Program-made: the position numbers and the translations under genes | Part shown: positions 20,959 to 33,500 of the stretch, piece by piece | How the letters are laid out: the number at the start of each line of letters is the position of its first letter | How positions within the stretch are numbered: position 1 is the first letter of the stretch | Assembly (NCBI RefSeq): GCF_001949145.1 | Contig: NW_019091434.1 | Location: 123,353-185,352, forward strand | Length of the DNA: 62,000 nucleotides | Direction of reading: 5' to 3' | Source of the DNA: Acanthaster planci | Taxonomy: Eukaryota; Echinodermata; Asteroidea; Valvatida; Acanthasteridae | Notes under the pieces: model-generated | Database searches by the model: none | What the model saw: the letters and a program-made list of their open reading frames with translations, nothing else | What the model was told of the DNA's origin: nothing

Positions 20959-21464
20959 AAGAGTTTTGAAGTGCTTGCCACGCTATGCTATCAGCAAATG
21001 CGCACTGTTACATGCAAACTTTCAGTATACCCGAGGGAAAGCAATCGTAAAACGCGGGGCTATGTTAGTCAGTCGATTTCTTTAAGACTGATAACACCTT
21101 TTCGCTCTGAGTTCTCTGCCAGAAGTTCAGTTCGACTGGTCGACGTAACAATCGCATCGATGGTTCAGACAGTTAAATCATCATACTTTACTGCACCGAT
21201 GGTCAAGAAAACGCGTGAACGCCCAAACGTGGATAGGACGTTCGCCGACTGAGCATGAATACATCGATGATGATGAAAAACCATCTTTCACTTTCAGGTC
21301 ACTAGAAGGAAGCTTCATAGTTAAAACCCTCGAAGTGTTTTGACAGTAGAGCTAGGGCTTATTATTCGAAGGCCTCTCGTCTTAAGAAGTGTGGAAACGG
21401 CTTTATCTTTACATAATTCGGCTAAGGTGGCACTGGACAGCAGCATTCAGTACGCCGGTCCGAC

Positions 21465-21582
21465 ATGTTCTTAAAGATTCTACTGGTGTTTGCTGTGTGC
21501 GGATATGGGGCGTGGATTCGCAGATGTATAGCATTTGGAGGCTCTGGTAGTGACGCCGCGGAAGATGAACACGGCTCTGGAG
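21465..21582 (+). CDS. Gene B exon 1: signal peptide
   Basis: ATG at 21465 begins [15 protein letters not shown], a short hydrophobic signal core. It is followed by a Gly/Ser/Asp-rich stretch ([15 protein letters not shown]) up to donor 'gtaaag' in phase 1. The start is chosen because it is the first ATG giving a signal peptide and the exit phase matches the LDLa exon. Confidence 0.8.
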
Positions 21583-24500
21583 GTAAAGTTGTTCGCAATT
21601 TTTTTTTTTTTGGGGGGTGGAACTGCGATACAAGTTTATGGCGTCCGTGTCATCTGTCAGCAAATACATCTCCTTAGATGTTTAGGCGTCAATTTCCGAT
21701 AAAAACACCTACACTAAACATCTCGCAAAGGCTGTCGACTTGTTTCTGTGCACTGTTTGGTTTAACAATAAATTGTTATAAGAAGACAGAGTGTCTAATC
21801 CCTGCACACTACATTGAAGCTGATATAAATTATGTTACTTTTCTACATAAGTAATTACTAATTTAGATTAATTAATAATTAATCCTAAATAATTAAGTGA
21901 TGATAATCCTTTCTTGGACTAACTTGAATTTTTATAGGCGCCACGGAAACTTTTGAAAATTCCCGCGCTCAAAAGCCCAAACACATCTACCAAACAAAAC
22001 ACTCCGTCCATATTCGAATTGAAACTCTCACAATATCAGGCTAAAATTGATTTATCGAAACATGATCGATATTGGATGGAAGATTAGTTTTAAAAGATAC
22101 TGTATCTGAAAGAGACCATTTTTTTAACCGGGGGTGGGTTTTTTATGTCTTATTTTTTTCTTTTCATTTTTGCTGAGACTATGCAATAGAACAGTCTTTC
22201 CAAAATCAGTCGATCGTACTTTTTTGTGTGGCATTATCATCAATGAAAGTGCAGGCTTATCCAGTCACTTGTATTATTTACCATAAACAGATCATTGCTA
22301 TCTGGACTACATCGAGGTTGTTGAATGTCCCGAGGGTTCATGTATACCACTATCCTGGGTCTGCGATGGTCAAGACGACTGTAACGAAGGCTACGACGAG
22401 TCATTTTGTGAAAGTACGAATTAATTACCGTTCCTTTTAGCCTGCTAATTCTGCTGTGTCATGGGGTTTCCGCAGTTATTTTAATATGGCACCACTTTAG
22501 TCCCCGAGGATCAATCGGTTCAATGCTTAACAATTTTAAAATGCCACCAATGAATATTTAGTTGAAGGTGCAGTACAAATCAGATAGGCGTGAGTGTGTT
22601 ACTGTAATTCGGCTTCAAGAAATTGGGAAATCTTGTTGTTGTTTTTGTCGCATTTAGTATATATGGCTGAATTAAACGGGTGGAATGATAAATGCTAAGA
22701 ACGCAATACTTACACGCTTACCATCATTCTCGGTGGATAAACAAGTATTTCCAGTTTCATTTTGTAAAAAAATCTATAGTGATACTTCCTTGACGCGAAT
22801 GCGAATCCATTGGTGAAATTGAAAGTGAAAAACGACTCTGTCGGTGCTGATGCTTTCAGTTGGGATCATGTGGCGAAAGACCATGATATCACGCACAGAT
22901 ATACAATGAAATTTGTCTGACCTACCAGTCGACAAAATCGGACAAATTAAATAAGGACTCCGACAACAATTCTCACCGTGGCGTTTATTTCAAAAGTACT
23001 CAGAAAATTGATTATCTATCTGTATCGCCCCTAAAATGAAAACACGTATACTGTTATAAAAGGGCTTTTAATTAAACAAACAAACTTAGTCAGGTAACGA
23101 GGCAATTATGGAGTAAACGGTGTCCATAACCCTAACCGTTCCAAATCCTCCGATTTCAATATTATTTTACATACACCCTAGGGGTATATAGGGTTAACCC
23201 TAACCCCTTAGGGTGCCTATGTAAAAACAAAACTCACCGGCTGTCCGGCATTATTCTGTTCTCTCTAGTTTGTCGATTTTTATCAGCCCAACAGCCTGTT
23301 TAAAACAAGCAGGTCTTCGATAATTTTCCCGATAGGCTCATTGGGCTGAAAGCTAACAGCCGCCAGACGCATTTATTTTCTGTGCTCTGTAGGTGATCTT
23401 TGTGATGTGAATCCATGCCACAATGGCGGGACGTGCGTCGCCTTAGCCAACGAGACTTTCTGTGTTTGCCCCAGCTTGTTCTACGGTGATTTCTGTGAAC
23501 ATGGTAGGATATCGTCATCATGATGAGGTGGCCGGGCTCAGACCTACTTGAGCCACAACTAGACTTAATTCGAGTAATTTACCAACGGCGCTAAAGCGGC
23601 GCGGCTGCTACATTAAAATTCTACAGGCCTAACATACAAGCGTTTTTAGTTTGTGTCATCCTATCTTTGTTCACTGGAGCCCACGTGTAGCGGCTCCGAA
23701 ACATACTTGGTAAAAGCGTCCTTAATTAATCGCAACTGCATTTAATCAATAATTATCAGTTCAAAAGACTTGGTTTTTAAATGCCTATGCCGAGACACAA
23801 ATTCAAGATCCGCCTTTGGACGACCTCGACAATGAACGACTGGACATTTTCCATGCGGGTCGCGTGGGAGAACGTCGAGTTGACCAACACCAATGAGAAC
23901 ATTGGCTCTTGAGGACTTGTTTTATGAGATGCCAATTTTAAATGTAGGCTTTGTCAGCTGCGCTGCACACAACTCACGTCACGAGATAGCAATCTGCCCT
24001 TGCGTCGACCGCAAGCTCCTATCAGGAACCTTACCGCACCACCAATAGATGGATCCCAAAACGACGCTTTTAGTGTCGATCTGCGCACTTCCGCGTTTGA
24101 AAACGAGGCTGTAGTGTCAGCTTCAATTCTTAATACAATCAGACGTTTGAAACTAAGGAGTCAAGACACAAAATACATAAAGGTATGTTAAATTCAGACT
24201 TTTCAGGCTGCAAATTTTTATGGAAGAGTCTTTCAGGATGACTCGACTCGTAAAATCAAAAGAAAAAATGACGACAATTGACCGCGAACTAACGTACCAG
24301 CGATGGTCGTGTATCTTATGCAGTGGACGTGGTTTAAACTGAAGTGGCGTCACACTTACGAACCGGATACTCCATGTACTGTGTGGACTCCGCGGGCGCG
24401 TGCGACAAAGTTCAACACAGAGAGCCTCCGCTTCGATGTGAAATGCTCATGCGCTGATGTGAAATCCCTCTATTAGCCCCTCAACCTACCGAGACCCTCA

Positions 24501-27500
24501 ACAACACACACACCACTCGGACATAGGCACAGTCACACTAGGATAGGTGACTTTAACCCTTGCACAGGATTCTCGACTTTTACCTCAGGATCAGCCCATG
24601 ATCAGGACGACTAGACCTAGCCTGCGCGCACGTTTTATAGCCTTCGCGCTGCTGTGACCACGCCCGCGCACGCGCTCACGTGACCAAGCAGTGACTTCGG
24701 TGGACGAATCGTGTCAGGGAAGTGCACTCCCTATTAGTCACAAAAAGTGGTTGCGCGCAACACAACACCCAATCATAGTTCGGCAAAGGTTGGGAAGCGC
24801 GTATCCGTAAGGAAAGATCATGACCTACCGGTACCAGCATTTACAGCTGATTTAGAAATGAAGTTCGCATTGTTGTATCTACAGGCGACGTTAGACCCTT
24901 GCTCTATGGTCAGATACACATTCTTCACGCTATACAAAGGTAGGCAAAATGAAATAGCCCAGGGCCTATGCTGTAGTTTGTAAGCATGTGCGAAGCAATT
25001 AAATTTGTATTGTTTGCCTGAATGTTGGTTCTTGCATTTAGTCATGGGCTTATATCAGTCACACGGTTTAATTAATACCATGGAGGTAGAATCATATTCT
25101 ACCTCCATGATACCATTTATGTCGCCACTAACCACATCGCTCCATCCCCACTTATCCCCATTTGAAAATTTGAAGTGCCCGGTATTAAGGTCCATGCCAA
25201 TTTTGGGTAGATGAGGCGATGTGGAGATGGGGCGAAGTGGGGATGGGCCATAACTTTGCACCGCGCCTTGTGACTAGCGCCCTCTGTCTCGTCACATTTG
25301 TATTTAAGCGTGGCTGTTTTTTGGTTAGCATGACAATCAGATAATAGAGTTTGAGCTGGTAATCTTTGTTTATTTGACAAAGTTTTGGCAGCTCTATGAA
25401 ACTGGCTCTAATGAAACCGAAAATAATGAATGTTTATGAGTGCTATGATAAGCACTTTAACGTGGTGACAGTTGAAATGTTCTAAATTCCTAATTTTTAC
25501 TACCAAAGTGGGAATGGGGCATGAACCATCAAAAGTGAAATTCTATTCAACAGGTAATGTGGAATAGAAAAAATAATTCAATGATATGTGGTCAACTCTC
25601 CACTGATTAGCTGATGCAGGTATTGTTATGAATGTAATGTTACAGTTGCCTGGTACTGGCTAGCCATGCTCGCTTGGAAATTGAGATATTTACACAGCAA
25701 TTGTAGGCCTAATTGGGCTTGGGTGAGAAGTCATTAAATTGCTGTTTCCTTCCTTTCTGCCGATTATCAAGATGATATCTGTGGAGACAACCCTTGTGAG
25801 AATGGTGGCATTTGCTATCCGACACCATGGTTGATAGGTACACCCTACGTGTGCGTCTGTCCCCCATCTTGGATAGGAGACCACTGTGATGAAGAAAGTA
25901 AGACCAAGCATTGATGCGAATACTTGACATCCAGGGGTGGGCGTTACCAGGATTTTTCGGGGGGGGGACACAAAGCACTCATTAGCACCAAACTGATGAA
26001 CCATTAATGATGCCAGGGGCTCAGCAGTTCTAAGGTATTTTCAAGTTAACTGTTGATTTTTCATCCTAGTTTTCGTTCATTTCTCGCGCATTCTTTTATT
26101 TCGGTTTTATGCATTTTTTTTCCAGAGAGGGGGGGGGGAAGTGTTTGGTAGGGAATGCTTCCCCCTTGTGATGCCCATGTGTCTTGCCCCAGTTGGTTCG
26201 TGGCTTTCTTCATGTACCGCCCCAACAAAAAATCACAAACAAACTTTCTTATGAGTTTCATTGAGTACGGATTTTTATTTTCTTCAGGTGTTAGTTGCAG
26301 TAGCGATGTATGTGACAATGGAGGGACTTGCCTGGAAAGTACCTCGTCACCAGGCTCGATTCATTGTGCCTGCCCACTTCCGTTCACTGGCCAGTTTTGT
26401 GAATTCGGTATGGACATCTGACTTTCATGGTTGGGAGAGGATGGAACTTTCAATGCCTGTATTCATTTTAATGTTTAGTGAGTCACTTAGGCCATAAAAC
26501 AAATAAGTCTGCATCCAGATACATGGCATCTGAAAACGGGGTAGGCAGTGGTGTAGTTTTGTGCCGAAAATTGGGGGGGGGTGTGACCTGCCCCGCTGCC
26601 CGATCATGAACATTTGAAAAGGGGGGTGTGTGACACCATATGATCGTATATCTAGTAGAGGTTACTGTTCATGCTGATATTGATGTACATCTGTAATTTG
26701 TATTTAGAATGGCATATTTATGGCTTTTTAGAATTTTTCCTTTTTTGAGTGATACTGAATGCACCATGCATTGGCTTTTTCAAACAGTGGGGTGTATGTT
26801 TCTCCTGAGTAGCGCCCTCTAGAACACTTCAGCAGCATTTGTGTATCACCCCCAGTGAAGCAAACTGCAAGCATTTTGCTGTGCTTTCAAGGGGTCAAGA
26901 GTTTATCCCAAAGGACACGGATACTGTGTGGAACCTTGTTGAATCCCAAGAATGTAGGGTTTTTCCACAGGACAGAGCCAGATATAGACAGAGTTGTGAC
27001 AGGAGATTGTCTTATGACGTAGTGCACCTTACCATTTTTGGTTTTGATTGTTACGAGGTTACACTGCTTGATTAGAAAATGGTTGCTTGATGGTTGGGTG
27101 TTAAAGCATTTGGTCTTTAGATGCAAAATGGCTTCTAATCTCAAGTTGTCACAACTGCCCTGTGCTCCTTTTTTTAGGGTTTTTAAATCATTCTAAATGG
27201 GGAATTTACCTTACAAAATCCTCTCCTAACTCTCCGTAGTCATGCAAACTGGGTTTTATATTCTTGGTATCAAAACATTTTTGAACATTTGATTGTAGGG
27301 AGATAAATTTCTGCAAAAAATCTAAAAATCATAGCAAGTGTGAGTGTTGGATTTCGTAGGTGATCTATACGTTGCACACTGCATGTGTATTAATTGAAAA
27401 TATATATATAAATGGCTCATTCTCATTCATAACGGGAAAGATTCCACTACAGACACCTGCGCAAGCAACCCATGCATGAATGGTGGAAGTTGCTACACGG

Positions 27501-30500
27501 CGCCATGGCTGGACACTGCCTACGAATGCATATGCCCATCCCAATGGACTGGCCACAACTGTCAGGAGGGAGGTGAGCCAGCTAACACAAATCTGATCTG
27601 TCTGTCACAAGCTTTCTTATATATGGTTCACCGAAAATATTCACAAAAACTGCTGGGAAATTTCTACTTTTTTACAATTTGAAAACTGAAGTACTGTTCA
27701 TGGAGTTTATTGCATGAAAGTTGGGAGAAATTCTGGAAAAAGAAAGAGAGGTTAACTCATGAAAATTATGGACTCGAGTGTGTCGAGCATGATCGGTTGA
27801 TGATGCATGCTCTGGTGGTTGTGCTGTGCTTTTGGTCAATCCTGTTGGAAGTGTCTGACTCCACGTGCCCTGTTTGAAATGGTGCTGCACAACCCAGAAT
27901 TAGAGAGAAGGGGCTGTCCACTAGTGTCAGAAGAATGGACAGATTTGCTGACCAATGCTGCAGTGATCGTGTAATGGCACAGATTGAGTGTACCCAAGAA
28001 GTATGTCGTCACAGGAAGAAGTATTATATGAACTGAATTCTCTTTGAGTTAGTGATGGCTGGACTAGTTCGACCAGTCTGACCAATGTCCTACAGGAAGT
28101 CTAGGGTGTGAATTGCCATTTATGAGGTCTGGCAACACGAGATGCTTCAATTTTGATTGTGGAATCAACTAATCCACCAAGTATCCACTGAAAAACATTG
28201 GTTGGTTGAACCAATCAATGTCTGGTGATACCTTTACAAATCTTGCCCGTTTGCCCAAGCTGGCATGTCCTCAAGCTTTGCCCGTTGGTAATCCGGTAGA
28301 CTAGCTTTAACATTTGGCGAGCTTGTTCTCAAGTTTGCAGGTGCCTCACCCCTTGCTCTTTAAGCCTTACCCCCTTGGATGTTTATAAAGACATTGAAAT
28401 TGGAGGATTCAGGACTGTTCGGGCTAGCTAGGGCAGTACTTATATGGGCTTGTCAAGAGTTGTACGCCCCAATGTACAAATGGCAAGGAGTACGACCAAC
28501 AGATAAGCAAGAGTATACTCTTGATAAGACTAGGAATATTCTCTTGCATCATGTGGTTATTTGAAGATGTTAGAAAGGTCATAGTTAACACATTGCTATC
28601 CTTATAAAGTAATGCAACATTTTTCTTCACTCGCCAGCAGCCAGAAAAGCACACGTAAATGCAGCCATTGGGTTTAAGATTCCTGGTCTGAATATGATAC
28701 TCTGGATATCTGTTCCCTTCCCTCTTACAAAAAAAAGACCCTTGCTGATGATTTTTGCTTGGTTTGGGATCTGTTTCTCACCAGCTTACAGTTGCAGCTA
28801 CAATCTGTGCCGTCATGGAGGGACATGTTTAGAAAGTAGCTCGTTGCCAGGCTCCATCCACTGTGTCTGTCCGCCTTCGTTCACTGGCCAGTTTTGTGAA
28901 ATCGGTAGGACATTGTGGCCTTTTGTTTGTCTGCTGGGAAGGGCATGCATGTAGTGCAGCTCATTATTGCTGGTACCTTGACTTTTGAGGAACCAATTCT
29001 TGTAACCCAAAGCCCTCTGTCTTTTATCCAAAATCCTTTCCAAATTCTGCAACAGGTGTCTATTACGTATACTAGACACAACAATCAGAAGCCATTCCGG
29101 GTCCTGTTCATATGTAGAGACCAGACCAGACTCGGTTTGTCTTCATCCAGCAGAAACCTGCGCAACCGATTCGTGCTGGACTGTGAAAGCCCTTGGAGGA
29201 AAAGGCTTACTTACTGACATGTCAACTCACAGTGCCCTTTCCGTTGTAAAAATTGGAAATACTGTTCACAAAATGCCTGAATAAAACTTCTCTGAGTACA
29301 AGTTGCTGGTTAATTTTCTAATTCTAGCATGAAACCGTGTCTCAAAGTTTTTCACATTCACATCCGTGACCACAGTTTAGTTTTGTCTGTCTGTGTGAAG
29401 ACTTTACTGTGTCTATACACCTCACATGTATGCACACCTGTAGTTCACTGTGGTTTGTTCCCCGAAGCTGTTTGCTACTGTTGTGGCCCTGGTTTTTTTT
29501 TTTTAGGTGACCTGTGCATCAGCAACATCTGCTTGAATGGAGGGACATGTCACTGGGACCACTCAGTAAACTCGCTGTATTGTCAGTGCCCCGATATGTT
29601 CTCCGGCCAGTTCTGCGAAATCGGTACAAAACTTAGAAATCTTAATCTCTACCATCAGGAAGAAGCTCTTGCTGCCACCAAGCACGATAGTTTTAGATGA
29701 ACAATACTTATATCTGGGCCTAGCTCATGTAGGGAGTGTAACCTTCTGTATTATCTTTACTTTTCTGAGGAAAAGCAGCGATTTCTCCCTGCCAGTGAAG
29801 TATCAAGAAAAGCTTAGGAATGGAAAAAAATTTCTTTGGATTGTCTTTGAAAACCGGGCGCAGTGCGAGAATGGTATTTCCAACTTTTACAAAAGTTGGT
29901 GTCAAAATGATCTTAAGAAATTACTTTCAGAAAAGATAATCCACAGGGCTCAACAGGTGAAAAATTGCAGTTTGGCAATGTGGAAAAAAGTCAAAGGGGG
30001 CGGATTCCGACCCCTAGCTCTCGAAGGGTTAAAGCCTACCCTGTCATGTTGGTTTTATGGGCCCGTATTTTGATAACAATTTCTGTTTTTTGGCAGATCT
30101 GAGTTGCAGCAGTTTGTGCCTGAACGGAGGGACATGCTTGACAGACGTCTCGTCTGGCTCTACATTTTGCCTGTGCCCGCTACAATTCTCTGGCCAGTTC
30201 TGTGAAATATGTGAGCCAAATATTAGAAATTCAAAAATCAATGGAGACTTAGGTCAAATTTTGCTGTTGGTAGAGCATCTTTGTAATGTAAATATACCTC
30301 TGCCAAGATACCCATTCTAGTTAGAATTGACCTTTTCACAAAGTCATTATGGTGATGTTGTAGATTTTGATGTTTTTAAACCAATGAAATAAAATTTCAC
30401 TATTGTTTACCCACATGTAACGTTTAGTACCTCAATACCTGTGAAAATTCAGTGCATAGATATGTTTTCTGTGAAAATTACACAGTAAAAAGTTCAGTTC

Positions 30501-33500
30501 TCCTTCTGATTTATGTCTCAAGTTGGAAATCAAATAGGCTCATCTCTTGTGAATTGATTTATAAAAACAATAACATATAATTTCTGTGATCTCTCGATGA
30601 CTAACATTTAAGATACCTCCACCAATGCCTGTGATGACAATCAGTGTTCAAACGGTGGAACTTGCTACCCGACGCCGACCACGAGCACTCCGTACACCTG
30701 CGTATGTCCACTCGGGTGGACCGACAATTTCTGTGAAGAAAGAGGTGGGCATGATGATGTTCCAGGATGTTGGTTGAATATATAGACTATGTAGAGGCTA
30801 TCATTAGAAGTCACTGGTGTGATAGTCCCATGCCTTGCACAGATTGTACCTAGCTGTCCCTTTAATGCCTCTTTGGTGCATGGATGTGGCTTAACTGTCC
30901 TACGTATTCATGAATCTCAGAGTGAGCCACATCTGAAAGTAGTGGCTGTGGCTGGGTATTACGTGTGCACATTGGAAGACAATTTGGTTGGTGGCTACAG
31001 CGGTTTCCCATAGACGCACATGGTTTTATACTCCCAGCCACGTCCAATTGTTTCAGACAGGGTTTCAGCCCGCAGTCAACACAATTGCTGCAAACCATGC
31101 TCCTTCAATGATCTGAAAACGGCTGCCTCTTCCACAAAACCGTGCTGCCTTTCCAAGACATGTTCTGCTGCAAGAGATTTGTCAACGTCGACGTTTCTGA
31201 GTCACTCAATCAATCTTGAAAACCGTTTCTTATGACTGGTAATTGTTTTGGATTTGATTCAGTTTCCACCTGCTTGTTTGTGCCGTGTCTTTACGGAGGA
31301 ACGTGCGACACTTCCGCCAATGGTGGCTGTACCTGCCTCGATGGTTACACGGGCACATACTGCGAAACTCGTGAGTAGTTGTTGCAATTTTTCTCAGCTG
31401 AGGAAAATAAAACAGACCTCATTTCCACTGACAGCGGAACACCAGAGTGGTGTATTTTGGTCTAGATGCGCTGTTCGGAAGCCCATCATGCCCTTCTTAT
31501 TTATAAAGATAAGCCACTTGCTTGAACACAGCCCAATTTTTCCCGAGAACTGTATCATGTGGCTTGAAGTTGTGTACATGAAAAGAAAAAAAGAATTAAA
31601 ACGTTGCATCTCTTTCAGGACTGCCTTGCACAATATCCCCATGTGAAAACGGTGGGAGCTGCCTCAACATTGGGGACTTCAGCTTCTGCTCGTGCACCTC
31701 AGGATACACTGGCGTATTTTGCGAGGAAGGTCGGTGGCTAATGCATTTTCATACCTGAATAAATGCCTGTCATTTGATTAGTGAATTGAAGATCTCATGA
31801 CTTGGAATAGTCGGACAGTGCTTGGCACGTGTGCACATCACAGAAGCCATGCAAATAGAATGGTGATTGAGCTACTTTGGGTCAAATGAACGTGGACGCT
31901 AACGCTGTGCACAGTCCAGCGCCATAGTGCAGCTCTCAATTACTAGCAGACGATTAACCCAAAGAAACAGGGATCCTTTTAACTGATGAACTTTTTTAAC
32001 TTGTAGGTGTTATTGATACGATAAGAACAATTGCAAAGCACTCAAGATTTGTTGAAGCATTAACCGATTTGATATGTGAAAACTTTGCGTTATGATCATT
32101 CTGGGCCCAGAAACTTAAATAGTGACTTGTACACAAAGAACGTTTGTTCATGTGTTGTATAATTAAAAGCAGTGATGGATGGTTTGTGTTGTACTGAGAT
32201 GAACATTTGTGTACTGATACTTCAAGCTCCAAAGAGTCCTCAGCCAATCGATGTTATTTTGAGACAGTGTTGTAGCTGAGTCCAGTCACAAGTCAGTGGA
32301 CGGGCCCTGCAGTAAATTTCCACCCCATGCCTTTTTTGCATGGTCCAGGCCTGTATGTCCGAAACGTCAGACTTTTTATCTGTGTCCAGCATAAATAGCA
32401 GCCGTGATTGGCCAGAGCACTTTGGGGGGGCTGGGCTTAACATATGAGTTCATTAGGAGTACATTTCAGAAGTGACTAGTCACTGTCAGGAGTGGTCGCT
32501 GACAGAGGAATGGCTTTACCATAGTTTGAGCAACTTTTGTCTTGAATTGAGACCGGATGACTTGAGATGGACTCTTGATGAAAACCTTGATTTGTCGAGT
32601 TTCACAAATACATAAGTGACCTTTTGGTTTTTGTTTTTGAACAACTGAGCTAAATCAGTAAACCATAAGCCTAGATCAGTCCACAAGTCCATTTTCTGCC
32701 TTAGAAACAACAAATCCTATGTGATGACGGCAGAGGTAAGAGTATATTTACAATTGGTTTTGATATGAAAGGCTTCTCAACATTTCTGTAACCGCAGGAA
32801 TCTGAAGTTGAAACAAAAATGATGTTTGGGACGAGGTTAACGTTGTAGTCTTGTATATATTTCAGGCATGAAGATGCATTGACCATGTGCATTAATTGAC
32901 CAGATGCATTGACCAGCTGCATTGACTGTTTCAACATATCTCCCTGCAGAATTGACCTGTGGGGAGTCCGGCTGTGTTAACGATGGCCTCTGTGTTCTGT
33001 CTCGGGGCGACGGTGTTGCAAGTTGCATATGTAGACAAGGCTACACAGGAGAGTATTGTGAAACAGGTATGAAGATTAAGTTCAGACAAAAGAGAACAAC
33101 AAAGACATCAGACCAAATTGGAGCCATGCTGTGAACAGCTCTAGATAGTCGTGGATGCTGTGATTGATGAGGCACCTGCAGGAAAATAAAAGCAGGATCT
33201 ATATTCAGATAAAACAGTAGTCTTGAATTCAGTGTTATACATTTATGGTAAAAATGGACTTGTTGAATCCAGTGCTTTTGTGTGTGGTGAGTTACTGTAC
33301 TTTGAAAAAGTTGATTGCAGCATTCAAAATTTTTAATCCAGCATTTTAATACAAGAGTTAATTCAACAATTGAAGTGTTTAATTCAGTTTTTTCCCTTGA
33401 AATTGTTGAATTGGCATTTAAAACATTGAATTAACAGTTTGAATTGCACGCATGTAAGTGTTGCATTCCACCCTTCGGTGTTTTAGTGTGCAGTAAAATG

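Noticed and set aside
23142-23220. Telomere-like 'ggttaggg/ccctaaccc' motifs
   Set aside because: Only one or two units occur, embedded in a dispersed repeat also seen near 4400 and 52450. It is not a telomeric array.
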